Positions 42,959 to 44,839 of a stretch of DNA of 44,839 nucleotides are shown here, one piece after another. Every line of letters begins with the position of its first letter. Within the stretch, counting starts at the first letter, position 1. Location: the NCBI RefSeq assembly GCF_000282635.1, contig NZ_AKIW01000012.1, positions 1-44,839 on the forward strand, written 5' to 3'. A program made the position numbers and the translations under genes. The notes beneath the pieces were generated by a model. It was not told the origin of the DNA, did no database searches, and was given only the letters and a program-made list of their open reading frames with translations. The DNA is from Variovorax sp. CF313 (GTDB taxonomy: Bacteria > Pseudomonadota > Gammaproteobacteria > Burkholderiales > Burkholderiaceae_C).

Positions 42959-43930
42959 TCAGGCTCCAGGCTTGAACAGCGCCACATTCAGCGCATCGAT
43001 CTTTCGGGGCAGCAGCTTTTCGGCGAAAAAGGCGTCGGCGATACGCTGCTGTTCGACCAGACCCTCGGGCGCCACCGGGCGCACCGCGTAGCTGCGGCGG
43101 GCGTTGGCCTGTTCGATGGTCGCGGCGTCGAGGCCCCACACCGGGGACAGCAATGCGGCCGCCTCCTTCGGGTTCTGCTTGACCCACCGGCCGGTCTTCT
43201 CCAGTTCGGCATAGACCACGCGCAGCACGTCGGGTCGCGCCTTCGCGAATCTGGTGCGCGCCAGGTAGTAGCGCTGGTACGACGCGATGCCCGTGCCGTC
43301 GGCCAACACGCGCACCTTCGACTGGCGCTGCGCGGCGGCGAGGAACGGATCCCACACCACCCAGGCGTCGATCGCGCCCTTCTCGAAGGCTGCACGGCCG
43401 TCGGCAGGCGTGAGGTAGGCGGGCTCGATGTCCTTGAACGACAGACCGGCATTGTCGAGCGCGGCGATCAGCAGGTAGTGCGCACCAGCCGCCTTGGCAA
43501 AACCGACCTTCTTGCCCTTCAGGTCGGCCACGATCTTGAGCGGCGAATCTTCACGCACGACGATGGCCTGCGCGGCGGGCGACGGCGCTTCCTGCGCGAT
43601 GAAGGTCAGGTCGGCGCCTGCCGCCTGTGCGAACACGGGCACGGTGTCGGCCACGTCGGCGCTGATATCGAGGTTGTCGAGGTTCAGCGCTTCGAGCAGC
43701 GGCAGGCCGCTGGTGAACTCGTGCCAGCTCAGCGCGGCGTTGAGCGGCGCGAGCTGTTTCTCGAGCGCGCCCTGTGCCTTGAGCACGGCGATCAACGTCG
43801 ACGACTTCTGGTAGCCGAGCCGCACGATGACCGGCCGCGCGGCCACGCCTTGTGCAAGCACCGTGCTGGCCCCCATTGCGCCCAGCGTGGCGATGGCCGC
43901 GCGTCGGGAGATGATGGACGAATGTGTCAT
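42959..43930 (-). CDS. ssuA: Sulfonate-type periplasmic substrate-binding protein
   Basis: 323 aa. An RR-containing signal peptide (SRRAAIATLGAMGASTVLA) is followed by the SsuA/TauA-like fold: VIVRLGYQKSSTLIAVLKAQGALEKQLAPL, NLDISADVADTVPVFAQAAGADLTF, VADLKGKKVGFAKAAGAHYLL and DGRAAFEKGAIDAWVVWDPFLAAAQ. It delivers alkanesulfonates, or related organosulfur compounds, to SsuBC. Taurine or sulfate esters are possible alternatives. It lies in ssuC-ssuA-ssuB order. Confidence 0.9.
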   Translation of the reverse strand: MTHSSIISRRAAIATLGAMGASTVLAQGVAARPVIVRLGYQKSSTLIAVLKAQGALEKQLAPLNAALSWHEFTSGLPLLEALNLDNLDISADVADTVPVFAQAAGADLTFIAQEAPSPAAQAIVVREDSPLKIVADLKGKKVGFAKAAGAHYLLIAALDNAGLSFKDIEPAYLTPADGRAAFEKGAIDAWVVWDPFLAAAQRQSKVRVLADGTGIASYQRYYLARTRFAKARPDVLRVVYAELEKTGRWVKQNPKEAAALLSPVWGLDAATIEQANARRSYAVRPVAPEGLVEQQRIADAFFAEKLLPRKIDALNVALFKPGA

Positions 43931-43940
43931 GCCTCGGCCC

Positions 43941-44786
43941 TCACTTCGCCTTCTTCTGGTAGCCGGGGTGCCAGCGCAGCCACCATTGCTCCAGCCCGCG
44001 CGCGAACAGGTCGGCCAGCTTGCCGAGCAGCGCGTACAGCAGGATGCCCACCAGCACGATGTCGGTCTGCAGAAACTCGCGGGCGTTCATCGTGAGGTAG
44101 CCGATACCAGCCTGCGCCGAGATGGTCTCGGCCACGATCAGGATCACCCACATCAGGCCGAGCGAGAAGCGCAGGCCCACCAGGATCGACGACAGCGCCC
44201 CCGGCAGGATCACCTCGCGGTACAGCTGCCATCGCGACAGGCCATAGGTGCGGCCCATCTCGATCAGCTGCGGATCGACGTTGCGGATGCCGTGGAAGGT
44301 GTTGAGATAGATCGGGAAGAACACCGACACCGAGATCAGGAACAGCTTGGCCGATTCGTCGATGCCGAACCACAGGATCACCAGCGGGATCAGCGCGAGC
44401 GCCGGAATGTTGCGCACCATCTGGATGGTGGAGTCGAGCAGCGTCTCGGCGAACTTCACCGAGCCCGTCAGCAGGCCCAGCGCGAGCCCTGCCCCGCCGC
44501 CGATGGCGAGCCCCGCCAGCGCGCGGCCCGCGCTGACCTTCACGTGTGTCCACAGCTCGCCCGAGGCCGTGAGCGTCCATGCGGCCTTGACCACGTCGAC
44601 CGGCGCCGGCAGCACGCGGGTGCTGAGCCAGCCCAGCGACGACGCGATCTGCCAGAACACGATGAGCCCGACGGGCACGAGCCACGGCACCAACCGCTTC
44701 GCGACGTTGACGGCGAACCCTGCGAGCGTGCTGCCGGTGTTTTCCACCGGCGCCACGGCCGGCAGCTCCTGAACTTGTTCGGTCAT
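43941..44786 (-). CDS. ssuC: Sulfonate-type ABC transporter permease
   Basis: 281 aa from the ATG at 44786 (GAGGGA six bases upstream); the frame is open a little further but begins inside the upstream repeat border. About six helices start with LVPWLVPVGLIVFWQIASSL. The EAA loop is EMGRTYGLSRWQLYREVILPGALSSILVGLRFSLGLMW, followed by AETISAQAGIGYLTMNAREFL, the SsuC/TauC pattern. First gene of the ssuC-ssuA-ssuB set within the window; more genes may lie upstream beyond the right edge. Confidence 0.92.
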   Translation of the reverse strand: MTEQVQELPAVAPVENTGSTLAGFAVNVAKRLVPWLVPVGLIVFWQIASSLGWLSTRVLPAPVDVVKAAWTLTASGELWTHVKVSAGRALAGLAIGGGAGLALGLLTGSVKFAETLLDSTIQMVRNIPALALIPLVILWFGIDESAKLFLISVSVFFPIYLNTFHGIRNVDPQLIEMGRTYGLSRWQLYREVILPGALSSILVGLRFSLGLMWVILIVAETISAQAGIGYLTMNAREFLQTDIVLVGILLYALLGKLADLFARGLEQWWLRWHPGYQKKAK

Positions 44787-44805
44787 GTGATTCCCTCTTT
44801 TCAAG

Positions 44806-44839
44806 AAACACCGCGGAGCCGGCTTTGCCGGGCCGCTGG
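44806..44839 (+). repeat. Dispersed GC-rich repeat, copy C (cut by the window edge)
   Basis: ACACCGCGGAGCCGGCTTTG-CCGGGCCGCTGG matches the first third of copies A and B. It lies directly upstream of the ssuC ribosome-binding site, in antisense orientation. Confidence 0.8.

Overview
This 44.8-kb window is GC-rich chromosomal DNA from a betaproteobacterium of the family Comamonadaceae. Protein character and gene orders (tol-pal-cpoB next to tcdA, rng-maf-rlmH-rsfS-nadD-hemF-purD) point to Variovorax or a close relative. This is inferred from recognised families, not from a database search.

Region 1 (1-6451) is an accessory island. It ends at a tRNA-Lys gene (6452-6527, minus) with a tyrosine integrase just downstream (TTG start at 6271). 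Reading inward from the integrase, it holds an exported alanine-zipper protein, a truncated CAP-domain gene, a frameshifted IS66 remnant, a stray fragment of a repeat gene, a small exported protein, and the first 716 codons of a very repetitive protein. That protein begins with an HExxH metallopeptidase-like domain and runs off the left edge. Parts of 1200-3060 are visibly AT-richer than the rest of the window, which fits horizontal origin.

Region 2 (6576-19030) is housekeeping: tcdA, cpoB, pal and tolB (minus); msbA (plus); then a tight minus-strand run of rng, maf, rlmH, rsfS, nadD, hemF and purD, followed upstream by a separate yebC. Many junctions overlap by 1-4 bases. Region 3 (19148-22555, plus) is a compact four-gene operon: UbiE-like methyltransferase, Hyg5/XanB2-type chorismatase, membrane acyltransferase and family 2 glycosyltransferase. 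It resembles the head-group and tailoring part of an aryl-polyene/xanthomonadin-type pathway.

Region 4 (22600-27598, minus) is a sulfate-uptake operon (hydrolase, sbp, cysT, cysW, cysA, dsbB). Region 5 (27738-35222) holds redox and metabolic genes: a 1-Cys peroxiredoxin, a LysR regulator divergent from azoR with a palindrome between them, an FMN reductase, a ketopantoate-reductase-like and racemase-like pair, a flavin-halogenase-like oxidoreductase and a secreted alpha/beta hydrolase.

Region 6 (35233-44786, minus) is the most notable. It encodes a family 2A encapsulin nanocompartment, its cysteine desulfurase cargo with a ~230-residue disordered N-terminal targeting region, a serine O-acetyltransferase, a rhodanese and an embedded XRE-type regulator. 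Upstream lie metY, a Mop-domain protein and an ssu-like sulfonate ABC transporter. Sulfate and sulfonate uptake, O-acetylserine synthesis, sulfhydrylation and encapsulated desulfuration together suggest a sulfur acquisition and storage neighbourhood. Two families of structured dispersed repeats occur. One lies inside the coding sequence of the cargo-targeting domain, and another supplies the ribosome-binding site of a gene.
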